From CAYYGL01 sp964471235 (GTDB lineage Bacteria > Calditrichota > Calditrichia > RBG-13-44-9 > J075), in assembly GCA_964471235.1 (NCBI GenBank), contig CAYYGL010000012.1, positions 1 to 45,193 on the forward strand: DNA of 45,193 nucleotides, read 5' to 3'. The translations under genes were made by a program, and so were the position numbers. The notes beneath the pieces are model-generated. The model did no database searches and had not been told where the DNA came from. It worked only from the letters and a program-made list of their open reading frames with translations. Shown piece by piece: positions 33,501 through 42,444 of the stretch; within the stretch, counting starts at the first letter, position 1; every line of letters starts with the position of its first letter.

Positions 33501-34105
33501 TGGCTGCATCATCAGAAAATCATATTCGACGTTCCATTCTGGATGTCACCCGGCACCTTCTGGTACAGAACGGCATTACCAACCTTTCCATGCGAATGAT
33601 TTCCCGGCGGGTGGGTTGCAGCGTGGGAACCATCTATTTTCATTTTAAAAGCAAGGATGCCCTGGTGCATACCCTAATCGAGGAAGGGTTTGAACTGTTG
33701 ATTGCCATCATGGAGCAAACCGCTTCCCGTACCACCAATCCCTTGCAGCGTCTGAAGGCACTGTGTGAAACGTATATTCAATTCGCCATGAAAAATCCGG
33801 AATATTACGAAATCATGTTTATGCTGAAACCGGAACGGATGGAACGCTACCCGGCAGAGAAATACCGCCGGGCTCGTCATACGTTAATTTTGATTGCCGA
33901 AGCCCTGGAGGAGAGCACCCGGAGAAAATTGCTTCTGGTGAAAGATCCCTATCAGGCAGCCCATCTGCTCTGGGCATTTATGCATGGCTTGGTGAGCTTA
34001 CTGCAAGCCAGGCGCATGGACGCCCGCCTGGATCAACAAGCCCTGATTGATGCGGCAATTGAAAAAATAACCGTTATGTTCAGAGCTGATAACGAGAATG
34101 GCTGA
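33500..34105 (+). CDS. TetR/AcrR-family transcriptional regulator
   Basis: A 201-residue regulator. The N-terminal helix-turn-helix covers residues about 10-57 (RSILDVTRHLLVQNGI; MRMISRRVGCSVGTIYFHFK), the TetR pattern with the T-I-Y-x-H-F signature. The C-terminal ligand and dimer domain is all-helical. Typical TetR proteins repress a neighbouring gene and release it on binding a small ligand. The neighbouring genes here (TPK, convergent; receiver-like, divergent) do not identify the target. The gene ends 33 bp before the TPK stop codon. Confidence 0.88.
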   Translation: MAASSENHIRRSILDVTRHLLVQNGITNLSMRMISRRVGCSVGTIYFHFKSKDALVHTLIEEGFELLIAIMEQTASRTTNPLQRLKALCETYIQFAMKNPEYYEIMFMLKPERMERYPAEKYRRARHTLILIAEALEESTRRKLLLVKDPYQAAHLLWAFMHGLVSLLQARRMDARLDQQALIDAAIEKITVMFRADNENG

Positions 34106-34137
34106 TCGGAACAGCTCATCATCTCCCTGCCCTCAAC

Positions 34138-34782
34138 TCACTGTCTCCCCTCTTCCTCCCGGTACATCACAAAAACAGCTAATACCCCGGACTGAATGTG
34201 TACCGTCACCGGATTTTGAACAATATAATTGCTCAACCCTTCCCGGTACCCAAACCCCAGGGATTCCGCCTGCAACGGAAACGCCAACCCCCCGGTGGTA
34301 ATGCCGGCTACCTTGCCCAGGGGGATCAAGGATATCAACTGCCCTTTCCTGCCGGTGTATTCCCAACGATCTCGAATTAAGAAAATCTGGGAGTAGGGGT
34401 CATAAATGATCAGGTGGAACCGGCGGTCGTACCGACAAAGTACCGAGAGGTTGTTGAGCGTATGATCCAATCTTTTACCGGAAATTCCAAGCAGGGTTAT
34501 ATGGGTTACGCCCAACGATTCACAAAATTGCAGACTTTTCTCCAGATCATTAAGTTCCTGGGAGGGGCGGTGGATAAAGGTGGTTTGCTTAAACTGTTCC
34601 CGCAGCGATGCGTCAATTGAATCCAGATCGCCAACCACATAATGCGGGATGCGTCCAACCCCCAGGGCATTCCGCATCCCGCCATCCGCAGCGATAATGA
34701 AATCAAATTCCTTTGCTGCAATTTGAGCAACTTCCGGTTCTCCTACCTGACCATTAGCAAACAAGAGTGCCTTTTTCATCAC
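34138..34782 (-). CDS. thiN: Thiamine pyrophosphokinase
   Basis: A 214-residue cytoplasmic enzyme that makes thiamine diphosphate from thiamine and ATP. Motifs: IIAADGGMRNA (about 29-39), VVGDLDSID (about 49-57), NDLEKSLQF (about 78-86) and GISGKRLDHTLNNL (about 98-111). The C-terminal domain (SLGFGYREGLSNYIV) closes the substrate site. The start overlaps the end of the TonB-dependent receptor gene by 4 bases. Both genes lie downstream of a TPP riboswitch, so the receptor most likely brings thiamine for this kinase. Confidence 0.93.
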   Translation of the reverse strand: MMKKALLFANGQVGEPEVAQIAAKEFDFIIAADGGMRNALGVGRIPHYVVGDLDSIDASLREQFKQTTFIHRPSQELNDLEKSLQFCESLGVTHITLLGISGKRLDHTLNNLSVLCRYDRRFHLIIYDPYSQIFLIRDRWEYTGRKGQLISLIPLGKVAGITTGGLAFPLQAESLGFGYREGLSNYIVQNPVTVHIQSGVLAVFVMYREEEGRQ

Positions 34783-37223
34783 AACTCCACTTTTGTGCTC
34801 ACAAAAATCTGCCGCTCCGCCGCCGGGAAAAACTCATCGCTCTCGCCGTGGGCAATATACAGCGTATCGAACATGTTTTGCACATGCAATTGGAAATTTA
34901 TCCGGGCATTTCCCCACAACCGAAGTCCTGTGATGCCAACAACCCCGTTAAAGACCGTGTAGGGGTCAACCTTGTTTTCTTCATTCTGGTAATTATCCGT
35001 ATATTGCTTCCCCACATGCTGCATGGCAATAGATGCCAGGAAATGCCCCTTCCGGTAATTCAGGCGGGCATTTGCCAGAAAATCGGGAAAACCGGCAATG
35101 GAGTTGCCGTCTAATTTTACCGGGGTTCCGCCGCTGTAATCGGTGTACTCCTTCAGTTCATTACGACTAATGGTGGCATTCGCCAGGAGTGAAAAGCCGG
35201 ACAGCAGTTCCGCGCCCCCGGAAAACTCCACCCCGGTATGCAGGGTACGTTTGGCATTCCCGGTAATGGGCTGCCCAAAGCGATCCAACTGCCCTTTCTT
35301 TACAATCTCGTCCTCGAAATCCATATAATACAAGTTGATTGTGCCGTTAAAACGATGATGTCGTATTCCGAACCCCACTTCAATATCATTTAAGGTTTCC
35401 GGTTTTACCAGCGGTTTATCGAAATTGAAACTGCCATCAGGGTTCGTCTCGAATTGCGGCACCACCGGTCCCCAGCTTTGCGGGGTACTGGCTTCGGCCG
35501 CATCATAAAAATTCTTTAACCGCGGCTCCCGGGTGGTTCTGCCATAGCTGACAAAAACATTGCTGTTGGGAGTGAGATGAAAGTTTACACCTACACGGGG
35601 ATTTACAAAGTTGTAATTCAGGGTGAAGTCAGTGCCGATAAATTTTTCATCGTACAGACGATAGCGCTTATGGGCAAATTGAAGATCGAATACCACATTG
35701 GTGCGGGGATTAAGTTTGTAGTTGGTATGGATGAACGGCGAGAGGATATCCTTGGCGCCTTTGTATTCATAATAGCGGCGCCTGCCCACGTAATTTAAAC
35801 CGCTCCACTTGCCGGATACCGCCGGTGGCAAATCCGGGTCCCCTTTCTGGATGCGCCCCCAGTGCAGAGAGCGGTGAATGCGAAATTCTCCGCCCAGCAC
35901 CAGGCTGTAACGCGGGTAATCGATGCGCAGATGGGGCAGCCAGCCCACCTGCTTGTTATCCACGTAAGCGCGGATTAGCAGACTGTCCACAAAAATTTCT
36001 TCCGGATTTCCCTGCACATCAAAGCCGAATTCGGGGGTAATCCGGTAGTACGATAAGGGCGCCCAGGAGCCATCGTAGTCAAAAAATCCGTATCCCCGAA
36101 TCCCGAACAGGGTATTGTTCAGAGATACATGGTTATTGAACTGGTATTGATGAATCAATTCCAGATGAGGTTGATTGAAATTTTCAATCTCATCGGGGCG
36201 GCGGATGGGATTTTCCCGGCGCAACTGCCGGTTTGTTGCCTGATCTTTGGAAATGCCGTAATAAGCAAGATGGTCTTCGATGGGACCGCCGTAAAAATGC
36301 AATTTTAAGGCGGATTTTTTACCGAACCGGGCTGCCCCCAGGAAAAAACTTTTAAAATCCACCCAGGATTGTTCCCGGTAGCCATCGCTTTTAATTTGAG
36401 AAGCGCGACCAAAAAACACATAACGATTTTTTACCAATCCGCTATTGAGCGCCACCGAATATTTTTGAGTGTTATAAGTACCGGCGCCGCTGTAAACGGA
36501 CAGGGAAGGTTTCGGGGAGAATCGGACGGTAACGATATTGATGGAGCCCCCAATGGCGGCGGGACCGTAAAAAGCGCTCCCGGCGCCCCGCTGCACCTGG
36601 ATATCTTCCACATTGCCCGGAAAATCCGGGAAATCCACCCAGTACACATTGTGGTCTTCCGGGTCATTTTGGGGCACCCCGTTTACCATCACCGAAACTC
36701 TGCGCTGACCAAATCCCCGAATGGAGAGGTAATTGTAACCAATGGCATTACCGCTTTCCGAATAAAATGTGGTGGAGGGCAACTCACTGAGGAGCGCCGG
36801 TATATCCTGGGCAAAATAACGAACCTGTACATCTTCTTTTTTAAGGGTGGCAAATGCCGCAGGGGTCTCCCCTTCAATGGCACGAGTGGCGACCACCACC
36901 ACCTCTTTCCCCTTCAACAAAGTCGGTTGCAGTTCAATGGTTCGTTTCAGGGAGCCGCTGCCCGGTACCTGCACCTTTTCCTGATACGCCACATATCCCA
37001 GGAATGACACCCGGAGGGTATACTCCCCGGAGGGCACATCCTTTAGCATAAACACTCCCTCCTCGTCCGTGATGGTGCCGCGATTTAACTCGGCGAGCAC
37101 CACATTGGCGCCTGTCAATGGCTTACCATCCCCGGCATCCTTGACAACGCCGGTAATCATGGTCTGGGCAAACAGAACGTTCAAAATGACCGCCAGCCAA
37201 AGAAAAAAAATACATCGGTTCAT
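34779..37223 (-). CDS. TonB-dependent receptor, probable thiamine transporter
   Basis: An 814-residue outer-membrane protein. Signal peptide 1-20, a carboxypeptidase-regulatory-like domain (about 22-100, GVVKDAGDGKPLTGANVVLAE in two pieces, a common feature of FCB receptors), plug domain (about 115-220: PALLSELPSTTFYSESG, SIRGFGQRRVSVMVNGVPQN), then a 22-strand barrel to the end. It takes energy from TonB-ExbBD, encoded elsewhere. The substrate is inferred to be thiamine from the TPP riboswitch in its leader and the kinase gene overlapping its end. AAGGAGGTGAGCA precedes the ATG. Confidence 0.92.
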   Translation of the reverse strand: MNRCIFFLWLAVILNVLFAQTMITGVVKDAGDGKPLTGANVVLAELNRGTITDEEGVFMLKDVPSGEYTLRVSFLGYVAYQEKVQVPGSGSLKRTIELQPTLLKGKEVVVVATRAIEGETPAAFATLKKEDVQVRYFAQDIPALLSELPSTTFYSESGNAIGYNYLSIRGFGQRRVSVMVNGVPQNDPEDHNVYWVDFPDFPGNVEDIQVQRGAGSAFYGPAAIGGSINIVTVRFSPKPSLSVYSGAGTYNTQKYSVALNSGLVKNRYVFFGRASQIKSDGYREQSWVDFKSFFLGAARFGKKSALKLHFYGGPIEDHLAYYGISKDQATNRQLRRENPIRRPDEIENFNQPHLELIHQYQFNNHVSLNNTLFGIRGYGFFDYDGSWAPLSYYRITPEFGFDVQGNPEEIFVDSLLIRAYVDNKQVGWLPHLRIDYPRYSLVLGGEFRIHRSLHWGRIQKGDPDLPPAVSGKWSGLNYVGRRRYYEYKGAKDILSPFIHTNYKLNPRTNVVFDLQFAHKRYRLYDEKFIGTDFTLNYNFVNPRVGVNFHLTPNSNVFVSYGRTTREPRLKNFYDAAEASTPQSWGPVVPQFETNPDGSFNFDKPLVKPETLNDIEVGFGIRHHRFNGTINLYYMDFEDEIVKKGQLDRFGQPITGNAKRTLHTGVEFSGGAELLSGFSLLANATISRNELKEYTDYSGGTPVKLDGNSIAGFPDFLANARLNYRKGHFLASIAMQHVGKQYTDNYQNEENKVDPYTVFNGVVGITGLRLWGNARINFQLHVQNMFDTLYIAHGESDEFFPAAERQIFVSTKVEL

Positions 37224-37264
37224 TGCTCACCTCCTTGATTTTGGAATACAAGGTGCTGTCCATT

Positions 37265-37296
37265 AAAAAAGCCGTTTCCCAGCGTCGGAAAACGGC
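37265..37296 (-). terminator. Riboswitch-controlled intrinsic terminator
   Basis: On the minus strand, GCCGTTTTCC and GGGAAACGGC pair (one G-U) around loop GACGCT, followed by six T. It lies between the TPP aptamer and the receptor start. The loop and 3' arm contain ACGCTGG, complementary to CCAGCGT in the aptamer's 3' part, so an antiterminator can form when TPP is absent. Confidence 0.88.
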
Positions 37297-37339
37297 GACA
37301 TCGTCAAAACCGCAAAACATAGGAATGATTTCTGTCACT

Positions 37340-37421
37340 CCGTCTCCCTACGCTGGTATTATCCAGTTCAGGTTCAAAGGGTGTTCTCTCAGCCCCCGGT
37401 GTCGGGGGGCACCCCTGACGG
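37340..37421 (-). promoter_or_regulatory. TPP riboswitch (THI element)
   Basis: Read on the minus strand the conserved pieces are all present: CAGGGGTGCCC, GGGGGCTGAGA, ACCCTTTGAACCTGA, TGGATAATACCAGCGTAGGGA (given as two parts, ending GCGTAGGGA). P1 is CCGTC with GACGG. Binding thiamine diphosphate would stabilise the aptamer and let the downstream terminator form, shutting the receptor and kinase genes. It lies about 115 bp before the receptor ATG. Confidence 0.96.
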
Positions 37422-37434
37422 AAACGGTTTAAAT

Positions 37435-37996
37435 TTAGAAGTTGGTGGGGGAGAAATCAAGATAAAGAGAAAATGGATGTGAATACGTGAAGCGGGATGC
37501 GGGAAGGAATTGGTCAAATGGAATGTTTCTTAATAATTCATTTATCTTCTCAGAGCCAGGTATTCTGTTCTGGGTACCCTCCTCTCCGGCGGAATCCCTG
37601 ATTTCCATTTTTCTTTGTTGGGGTACCATGATGAGTAACAATCGGATTACCTCTGTCAACAAATCGATTCGATGCTCAGAAACCAATTCACCCAATATGA
37701 ATCTTGCACGATAATCCCCCCCTCGACTTTCTCTGGCTGACCCCAGTGCATATTCATAAAACCTGGCTCTATCACGACCGGTTCCTCTGGAATATCCTTC
37801 CGCTAAACTTGCGCAGATAAAACCCAGGGAACGATATAATCTGACAATCCAGGGGTACGAGGATCGTTTGCCAGTTTTGTAGCATCTCTCCAGCCAAAAT
37901 CACTCAGGAACCATGAGAGGCGATAAGCTTCCATTGCCGGAGGGAATCGTTAGTAATTTGGCCTGGTAAACTCTTTTCCCACTCGGAAAAATTCAT
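37435..37996 (-). pseudogene. Frameshifted four-helix-bundle (23S rRNA IVP-like) protein gene
   Basis: Translated in pieces the minus strand resembles this family: ATG at 37996 begins MNFSEWEKSLPGQI; a +/-1 shift near 37930 opens AYRLSWFLSDFGWRDATKLAND; a shift near 37840 opens LYRSLGFICASLAEGYSRGTG and RARFYEYALGSARESR; a shift in a seven-G run at 37716-37722 opens RARFILGELVSEHRIDLLTE and IRLLLIMVPQQRK. Such proteins are usually 120-140 residues and sometimes lie in rRNA intervening sequences. Three frameshifts make it nonfunctional as read. Sequencing error at the seven-G run could explain one. Confidence 0.78.
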
Positions 37997-38055
37997 ACTC
38001 CCCCCCTTTTAATATGGTTATTAATCCACCTCTTCACGATTCCCATATTCACGCT

Positions 38056-38976
38056 TCACGTCTTCCCTGCGACATTCACCTTCCGCGTTGTGCAAGCCGC
38101 AGAATTAGGCGGAGATTCATCCAGATTTTCATCCGAATCGGAATAGTGGCTGTATAAATCGCAGGCAAGGAAGTGGGGCATGCCCCGCAGGCAGTAGAGT
38201 TGCCGGTATTTTTTCGTTTGACCGTTGCGGAGGTCTTCCACATCCACCAGGGCGCCAAAGGGACACTGCATGCAGCCTTCCGGCTGTGCAGGCATGTGGG
38301 TAGCCGTTTCCCGGGCGACCAGTGCTTTGGACTCATCCCAGAAAGGCGGTTCCCCGCGGGCTTCAATATCGATGCGCCGCAGCTTTTTTAACACCAGGCG
38401 CCCCCGGTCCAGAAGCAAAGTGGCACGCGCCGTCACCACATCCCCCTGCCCCAATTTTAACGAAGCATAGGTCCGGGAAGACACCCGGGCATACACGTGG
38501 TCTTCCATTAAGTCCTTTCCGAAATAAAGCTGCTTAAAAATGATCAGGAATCCGGAAAAGGAAAAACCATTACCTTTTTCATAAACCCGCTTCTTAAACA
38601 GCGGCTTAATGCCGTCTACAACCCCATGAATATCTATCTCCCGATGAAGATTTTCTTCCAGCCACTCCTCAAAATCCTGCAATTCTTTTTGAAAAGCGTC
38701 ATACTCCTCTTCGGAAATCATTAACCGGGGATGGTGATGCACTTTTTCTTCATAAAAATACCGGCACCCGCTGCAATTTTTGCCCATGTAATTATATCCC
38801 CGGTAACATTCCTTTCCCTGCCCTAACAGTTTGCAATACCATTTGAAATAAAAACATCCTCCGGGATAGCACCCCTTACGGTTCAGAATATGATGCACCG
38901 ACATCCGGCTGCTAAACCCATTATGCGCCTCGTGCATGCACTTGAAAATATTGATGTTTTTGTAGGGATTTTTCAT
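38056..38976 (-). CDS. Cysteine-rich protein of unknown function with OB-like segment
   Basis: A 306-residue protein with no signal peptide. N-terminal cysteines (CYPGGCFYFKWYC at 36-48, CYRGYNYMGKNCSGC at 57-71) look like a metal or Fe-S site. A middle strand-rich region (about 165-205, DHVYARVSSRTYASLKLGQG; DVVTARATLLLDRGRLVLKKL) resembles an OB-like nucleic-acid fold. A second Cys group (CMQCPFGALVDVED about 238, CLRG about 260) follows. The two groups could share one 4Fe-4S or zinc site. I do not recognise the family. The start lacks a strong ribosome site; MHEAHNGF at residue 14 is an alternative. Confidence 0.65.
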   Translation of the reverse strand: MKNPYKNINIFKCMHEAHNGFSSRMSVHHILNRKGCYPGGCFYFKWYCKLLGQGKECYRGYNYMGKNCSGCRYFYEEKVHHHPRLMISEEEYDAFQKELQDFEEWLEENLHREIDIHGVVDGIKPLFKKRVYEKGNGFSFSGFLIIFKQLYFGKDLMEDHVYARVSSRTYASLKLGQGDVVTARATLLLDRGRLVLKKLRRIDIEARGEPPFWDESKALVARETATHMPAQPEGCMQCPFGALVDVEDLRNGQTKKYRQLYCLRGMPHFLACDLYSHYSDSDENLDESPPNSAACTTRKVNVAGKT

Positions 38977-39105
38977 TTGATGTTGACTGTGTGGTTGGTG
39001 TTGCGTTCCATTGCCCCACTATTCATTTGCTCGTCTCCCCACTTCCCGTTCGTCCGTTATCGGTTCACCATAACTGCATTGACAAATAATAAATTTTGAT
39101 TAAAT

Positions 39106-39140
39106 AACCGTGCCACCGACAAAATAAATTTTGTCGCTCC
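39106..39140. repeat. Dispersed 35-bp palindromic repeat, copy 2
   Basis: The reverse complement of 22910-22944 at every base. Its GACAAAATAAATTTTGTC core is the first of the three tandem cores that follow. Confidence 0.9.
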
Positions 39141-39277
39141 AATTACCTCCCCCATCTCCCTCACCCACGGATGACAAAATAAATTTTGTCGCTCCAATCC
39201 CCTCCCCCATCCCCCTCACCCACGGATGACAAAATAAATTTTGTCGCTCCAATTCCCTCCATCCTTCTCACCGACGG
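39118..39277. repeat. Three tandem 55-bp repeats containing a palindrome
   Basis: The 26-base core GACAAAATAAATTTTGTC plus GCTCCAAT occurs at 39118, 39173 and 39228, an exact 55-bp period. The rest of each unit is C-rich and ends CACCCACGGATG or a variant. The last unit overlaps the 3' end of the secreted-protein gene ending at 39268 (its final codons ATCCGTCGGTGA). The extra units look like duplications of that gene end plus a hairpin. A degenerate fourth core lies at 39081. Spacers are similar, so it is not CRISPR. Confidence 0.88.
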
Positions 39278-40182
39278 ATGGTAATCACATCATCCCGATG
39301 AAACACCCGGTATGGGGTGCCCTGCACGATGTTGCGGAGTCGGTTGACCAAAATCCGGGTACTGCGGGGATATTTATTTTTCCCGGGCAAATGATCCGGG
39401 TAGCAGATTAACTCATCTTCCCGAATTTCCATTCGCCAGAAGGGCGGAACACGATGCTCTCCACGCATGGTATTCAATCTGGCATAGAGGTCTTCCAGCA
39501 GCAGATTGACCTCGTTCAGTTCCCGTTCTACCTCCCGGGTGATTTCATAAAAGCGGTCATTGTTTACCGGGGAAGCGCTTTCCACCGGTTTCCAGGTGTG
39601 ATTTTTTTTGCCGGGCGCCAGGTAACTCCAGCCAAATTCCCGTTGCTTACCAATCCGTTCGATATACGTCCATTCTTTCCAGGTAAACAACCGATGCAGC
39701 TTATCCCCGGCTTCTAAAAAATATTTCTGTGTATCCGGACTATTTCGAAACGTGGGTTTCTTTGTTAAAAAAACCGCCCCGGTTTGCACCACTTTCACCG
39801 TATCATCTACAAAACGGCAGTTACGAAAAATGTGGTGATATCCTATCCGCTCCAGATCTCGCAACTCCCCGGTTTCATCTTTGAGAATATACACCTTTTC
39901 CCTGTTTACTTCTCCTTTGATACAGGGAGTAAATCCATCGCTCAGGAAAGCGTTTTCATCCAGAATCCGAATGGGAAGAAATTTCGGCAATTGACGCCGT
40001 TCGTCGTAGGAAAGTTCCTGTTCGTATTTGTTATAGAGCACTAACTGGTCGGGAGACTCAACGATTAAAACATCAAACTGCCGGGCTTTTGCATGGACAG
40101 CGGGTAAGGAGAGACAAAGGACAACCATCCATCCCATGACGGTATGACGCAGCCATCCCTGAGGAGAAGCGCATCGATTCAT
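39268..40182 (-). CDS. Exported protein of unknown function with SH3-like segment
   Basis: About 304 residues with a signal peptide (from MNRCASPQGWLRH, ending LCLSLPAVHA). The frame is open back to 40455 (395 residues), overlapping the upstream gene, so the start is uncertain: 40182 gives a normal export signal but GGAAG touches the ATG. Other candidates are 40335 and 40137. The middle (about 150-215, YFLEAGDKLHRLFTWKEWTY, then FGWSYLAP) looks like a bacterial SH3-type domain. The C-terminus is helical then basic. Function unknown. It follows the solute-binding protein gene on the same strand. Confidence 0.6.
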   Translation of the reverse strand: MNRCASPQGWLRHTVMGWMVVLCLSLPAVHAKARQFDVLIVESPDQLVLYNKYEQELSYDERRQLPKFLPIRILDENAFLSDGFTPCIKGEVNREKVYILKDETGELRDLERIGYHHIFRNCRFVDDTVKVVQTGAVFLTKKPTFRNSPDTQKYFLEAGDKLHRLFTWKEWTYIERIGKQREFGWSYLAPGKKNHTWKPVESASPVNNDRFYEITREVERELNEVNLLLEDLYARLNTMRGEHRVPPFWRMEIREDELICYPDHLPGKNKYPRSTRILVNRLRNIVQGTPYRVFHRDDVITIRR

Positions 40183-40433
40183 CTTCCGGGATATGCGTCC
40201 CCCGAACCAGGGAACGTATCCAACCTGGCGGGCAACCGGAGGCTGTTGTTTGGTTCCCGTTGTTTCCTGGAATGGAATGGGTGCAGCGGCGGCTCGCAGG
40301 AGACCTGCCGGATTGTTTTGCAAAATATTCATCATGTTGAAAACGACCAATCCTTCTAAAGGTTCAGCTCTCTTCCGCTCATCACCGCTCAGTGACTGCT
40401 CAACTCCCGGAAAGGTTGCCCGTCGAGGAGAGA

Positions 40434-42152
40434 CTAATCCTCCCGTTCCTGCCATTTCTCGATGGTGGAGAGCTGCGAGGCAACCCCATAGAGGTCAATG
40501 CTGTTGGCATCGAACTGGGTACGGAAATACGCCAGGGAGGGCAGGGAAAACAGCCACACCCCCAACGCCAATTCCTGCTCCTGATCCGCCACAAAACCGG
40601 CATACACCTGTTTATCCCCCAGGTAATTGGAATACATGAAAGCATAAATATACTGCATGAATTTCACCACATCTTCGTCACCGGATGTGGCATCCAACCG
40701 ACAGAAGTTATTTTTCCCGTTCCAGGTGGCGGGAGATATCACCTTATTCCCCTTGTTATCCAATTCGGTTTTCAGGTTAATTCGGAAGACCGCCAGGTCC
40801 GGTTCCCGCATGAAGATGTTGTATAAATCAAACAGGAAAGTGCTTTTATACCCGTCGATGGCGATCAGCAGCCCGTCGTAATCACCTTTCTTGATTTCCT
40901 CATTGCTCACTGCCAGGGCTTTGATTCGATTTTTGGTGAGGGAACCGTCATTGAGGATTTCAATCAACTCGGCATACTCTTCCCGATGCCCGTAATTCAG
41001 ACAGGCTACAATTTTCAGGCTATCGGGCAGAATGGAGAGGTCCGGGGGAGTGTTATCTTTCACCGGCACCACAATCTCCTCATCCACATAATAGCTGGAA
41101 CTTGGGAAGACGGAATAATTCAGGTAGTCGTCATAATTATCCCGATTCCCTTTGTAATCCACGATATGCCGCTGCTGGGGAGAGTTCACTTTAAAAAAGC
41201 GGTTTACAATGGTTTTATTGTTGATTAAGCGGCGCACCTCCCGACGCTGGTCACGATTCAAACGCTGGGTATTGAGGAGAATGGCAAAAAACGTGGTACT
41301 GATGTTGGATTTATAGAAGAAATCGCTGCTGTCCTGCAGGATGGGAGAGAGGCTTCCAAACGGGGTGCTGAGGAGCACATTGATGTTCCCGTTTTTTAAC
41401 TCGGTGGTAAAGGTGCTGTTATCGATAAACGGTTTGAGGATGACATGATGCAAATTGGCTTCTCCGGCAGGATTCTTATAAAAATGGGTGACGGTGCCGG
41501 TGCGGGTTGCAGCCAGATAAGGTCCGGTGCCGATGTAATAATTTTCCGCTTCCATCGGGGAATTTTGGGGAATGATCTTGAACGACAGCACCTCTTTCAC
41601 ATCGTCTTCGGTCCAGATGCGGTCGCCTTTAAAATGAAAGCGGATTTCGTTGTTATTATCCGGTCCGTCAAATTCCCAGGAAGCCAGCGCCTGCGATACC
41701 AGGATATAATCCGGGGAAAGGCTGCCCAGTTCCTGAATGCGCCGCAGGGTGAAACGCAAATCCTGGGCGGTGAAAAACACATCGGTTGCCGGGGTTACCT
41801 CCACATCATCTCCATCCAGTTTGACATTAAAACTGCTATGCCACTTTTTTTTCGGATGCAGGCGGATGGTTACGATGTTGTCATCCGTATCGATATCGAT
41901 CAATTCACCGAGGGCATCTTCATACACTACCCCGCTGGGATTGGCAGAGATATTGAACAAGCCGTCGAAGAGCACCTCATCCAGTTTATCCGAGAGCGCC
42001 ACGGCATGGGGCAACTGAGGATCGATGCGGGGCTTCTGGTGCTCGATGTAGGGGATGATAATATGATCGGATAAATCTTTCCGCAATACGAACCACAACA
42101 CACCTACCAACACCACAACGGCGGCAGCTCCGATAATGATATAACGTTTCAT
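40434..42152 (-). CDS. Membrane-anchored family-5 (oligopeptide-type) solute-binding protein
   Basis: A 572-residue protein. Start at 42152 (MKRYIIIGAAAVVVLVGVLW) after AGGAAGGAAG. The single N-terminal helix has no lipobox or cleavage site, so it is likely membrane-tethered. Features of the SBP_bac_5 family: DEVLFDGLFNISANPSG (near the N-terminus), IDTDDNIVTIRLHPKKKWH, TAQDLRFTLRRIQ, YIGTGPYLAATRTGTV and RREVRRLINNKTIVNRFF. No permease or ATPase genes for an ABC importer are nearby; the neighbours are a coiled-coil lipoprotein and an exported SH3-like protein. It may bind a ligand for a non-transport task. Confidence 0.82.
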   Translation of the reverse strand: MKRYIIIGAAAVVVLVGVLWFVLRKDLSDHIIIPYIEHQKPRIDPQLPHAVALSDKLDEVLFDGLFNISANPSGVVYEDALGELIDIDTDDNIVTIRLHPKKKWHSSFNVKLDGDDVEVTPATDVFFTAQDLRFTLRRIQELGSLSPDYILVSQALASWEFDGPDNNNEIRFHFKGDRIWTEDDVKEVLSFKIIPQNSPMEAENYYIGTGPYLAATRTGTVTHFYKNPAGEANLHHVILKPFIDNSTFTTELKNGNINVLLSTPFGSLSPILQDSSDFFYKSNISTTFFAILLNTQRLNRDQRREVRRLINNKTIVNRFFKVNSPQQRHIVDYKGNRDNYDDYLNYSVFPSSSYYVDEEIVVPVKDNTPPDLSILPDSLKIVACLNYGHREEYAELIEILNDGSLTKNRIKALAVSNEEIKKGDYDGLLIAIDGYKSTFLFDLYNIFMREPDLAVFRINLKTELDNKGNKVISPATWNGKNNFCRLDATSGDEDVVKFMQYIYAFMYSNYLGDKQVYAGFVADQEQELALGVWLFSLPSLAYFRTQFDANSIDLYGVASQLSTIEKWQERED

Positions 42153-42444
42153 AGTACTTCCTTCCTTATTTGGATGAGAACAAAGTGATTCAGTAATCAA
42201 ACCAATGTATTGATCAGTAACATGTAACGAGTGAAACGTGAGGCATTTGTCTTCTGATTGCCGTTTCTTTTTGTTTCAATCTTCTCGTTCCGTTTTTCCA
42301 ACCGGGTAGTGGCGCCCACCGTACCGGCACAGGGGTGCTTCCATAAAGGAAGAGTAAAACGAGATACTTAAAGGAGTCGTTATCCTCTTTCCGCTCCCTC
42401 ATCTCATCCCCCATATTCCCCTATACCTTATTTCCCCTTGCCCC

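Noticed and set aside
39106..39277. Possible CRISPR-like array (26-base repeats about 29 bases apart)
   Set aside because: Spacers between the repeat cores are almost the same as each other, so it is a 55-bp tandem duplication, and no cas gene is near.
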